Source: Balanoglossus misakiensis
Lineage: Eukaryota > Hemichordata
DNA: 64,000 nt
Direction: 5' to 3'
Assembly: GCA_040954595.2 (NCBI GenBank)
Contig: CM082594.2
Span: 2,356,001 to 2,420,000 of the forward strand
The position numbers and the translations under genes were made by a program. Under the pieces are notes generated by a model, which made no database searches, was not told where the DNA came from, and saw only the letters and a program-made list of their open reading frames with translations. Positions 58,589 to 64,000 of this stretch are shown here, one piece after another; positions within the stretch are counted from its first letter, which is position 1; every line of letters starts with the position of its first letter.

Positions 58589-59745
58589 AACATTACCTCT
58601 AACTGCAGCATCGATGTCACTGCTTATAGCGTTTGAGTGGTTGTGAGCTTATTGTGCATTACGTGACGCTTTCACATGCGCACAACGAGCGGTAATCGCA
58701 TTTCTATATACTTAATCGTTGTTTTGTTCGACTTGATTATTGCAAGTTTGTATCACAGTAACGTGAGAGTGATTTGTATACGTTTTCCTGGTGATCAATG
58801 TGGTGCATTTAATCATCTGATATTGGTGAAGGCAGATGTTGGGAATTAAAACTAAATCCCCAGCAGATATGGCGTTGCCAAATGTCGCCCATTTTCCAAC
58901 CACTATTGTCTGATTTTTCAATTTCAGAAATTATTTTGTATATAGATTTGTCCCCGCGTCCTCGCAAGATATGATTGGAATCTCTATAACCTTTCGGACA
59001 TATTTTTCACGTGCATTAATAAAATCGTCGAGATTAATTTAATTCCTGATGTGTCAATATGATTTTAAAATGTACGAAGGCTTTTGATGACACAACTAGT
59101 ATTTGTTTATGTCATACCTGTAATTTTTATTTCATAACTGTTAATAGAGGACATTACACCAGTCTTTCAGCAGTTAGCTTATCCTAACTGCTGCATCGAG
59201 AATGATTTAAAACAACGATCGTTTTCAAAAGTACAGATGATGAACATGTTTGATAAATACAGCTAGTGTCATTGCTCATGGCGTTTGAATCGTTTTAAGC
59301 TTATTGCGGGTGACGCTTTCACGTATGGACAACGAGCGGTAATCGCATTTCTATATATTTACTCGTTGCTTTGTTCGACTCGGTTATTGTAAGTTGGTTT
59401 ATATAAGTTTCCCTAGCGATCAATGTGGTGCATTTAAGGCAGATGTTGGGAATTAAAACTAAATCCTACAGAAGATATGGCGTCGCCAAATGTCGCCCAT
59501 TTTATTATTTTGAAATTCTGATTTTTCACTTTCAGATATTGTTCCCGGGTTCTCGCAAGATATGACTGGAATCTCTTACCTTTCGGGCATATTTTCGCGT
59601 GCATTAATGAAATCATCGAGATTTAATTCCTGATGTGTCAATATTGTTTTAAAATGTACGGAGGCTTTTGATGACACAGCAGTATTCTTTTTAATTAGGC
59701 CTAATATCTGTTATTTTTATTTCATAACTGTAACATAAATGTCAT
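58589..59745. repeat. tandem duplication, about 0.6 kb per unit
   Basis: Unit 1 (about 58589-59150) and unit 2 (about 59152-59745) match in the same orientation, offset about 650 bases, with deletions in unit 2. Shared blocks include ACGAGCGGTAATCGCATTTC, TTGGGAATTAAAACTAAATC and CCAAATGTCGCCCATTTT. It ends about 390 bases before the sulfotransferase start. Confidence 0.8.
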
Positions 59746-60131
59746 GTGTCAGTTTCAGATAGAATTTAACTTCGATTATATCAGTACGTGTTGGCCATGC
59801 CATCTTTAACATAGTCTATTCTACCAAAATATGCAGCTTTACATGAACGTTATCCTGTAAAATGATTTCTGCAGAAAAATGGGAAAGCACTAATCCCGGT
59901 AGTTTGTTCTGTGCAAACTTTAAGAAAGTCCACTCAGTTGGTACTGCATACATGTTTGGGGGGGGGGGGGGGCAGGAAAATAAGCGTTAGCATGCGTGCC
60001 GATGATGATAATCATTGCGGTGCGTTTTATTGGCTGATATCGAAACCGCAGATGTTGCATTGATAATAATACTTATGGAAGCCCATTCAGGTAGAAACGG
60101 CCTTTCACTGACTTCTGGTCTGACTTTCAAA

Positions 60132-64000
<3,869 letters not shown>

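Overview
This is animal genomic DNA. Genes are split by many GT-AG introns with short exons, coding exons fill only about 10% of the window, and the rest is AT-rich sequence packed with small palindromic repeats. Gene content and repeat style (tRNA-headed SINE, hAT, LINE fragments, many TTAA-flanked foldback elements) suggest a marine invertebrate deuterostome. A hemichordate seems more likely than amphioxus because the exons are not GC-rich, but this is only an inference. There are no prokaryotic features.

Layout. (1) Left edge to 8505, minus strand: the N-terminal third of a WDR6-like WD40 protein, which helps methylate the tRNA wobble position. Ten exons join in frame and the gene runs off the left edge. 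(2) 8506-12041: intergenic, with a foldback carrying GAATCC-type repeats and possible 3' UTR of the next gene. (3) 12042-34625, minus strand: a complete 21-coding-exon gene for V-type proton ATPase subunit a (867 codons). (4) 34626-39723: the shared upstream region of two divergent genes, with candidate 5' UTR exons and a 1.1-kb C/G-rich inverted-repeat element. (5) 39724-54065, plus strand: a second complete V-ATPase subunit a gene (20 coding exons, 817 codons), head to head with the first. (6) 54066-60131: nested and palindromic repeats, then a tandem duplication of about 0.6 kb. (7) 60132 to the right edge, plus strand: the start of a WSCD-like Golgi-type sulfotransferase with a type II membrane anchor.

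The two V-ATPase genes share intron positions and phases almost everywhere, and 15 exons have identical lengths, so they are an inverted duplicate pair. They differ mainly in the N-terminus, one peripheral segment, and the linker before the last two membrane helices. Two coding stretches are nearly identical at nucleotide level while neighbouring exons are much more diverged, which suggests patchy gene conversion. Both keep the membrane arginines needed for proton transport. WDR6 and the sulfotransferase have no obvious functional link to the pair.

The repeat landscape is the other main content. At least seven different palindromic families have ends abutting TTAA, one family uses TA, and there is one hAT relic with a near-perfect 8-bp target duplication. 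Two paralogous empty sites show nested insertion directly.
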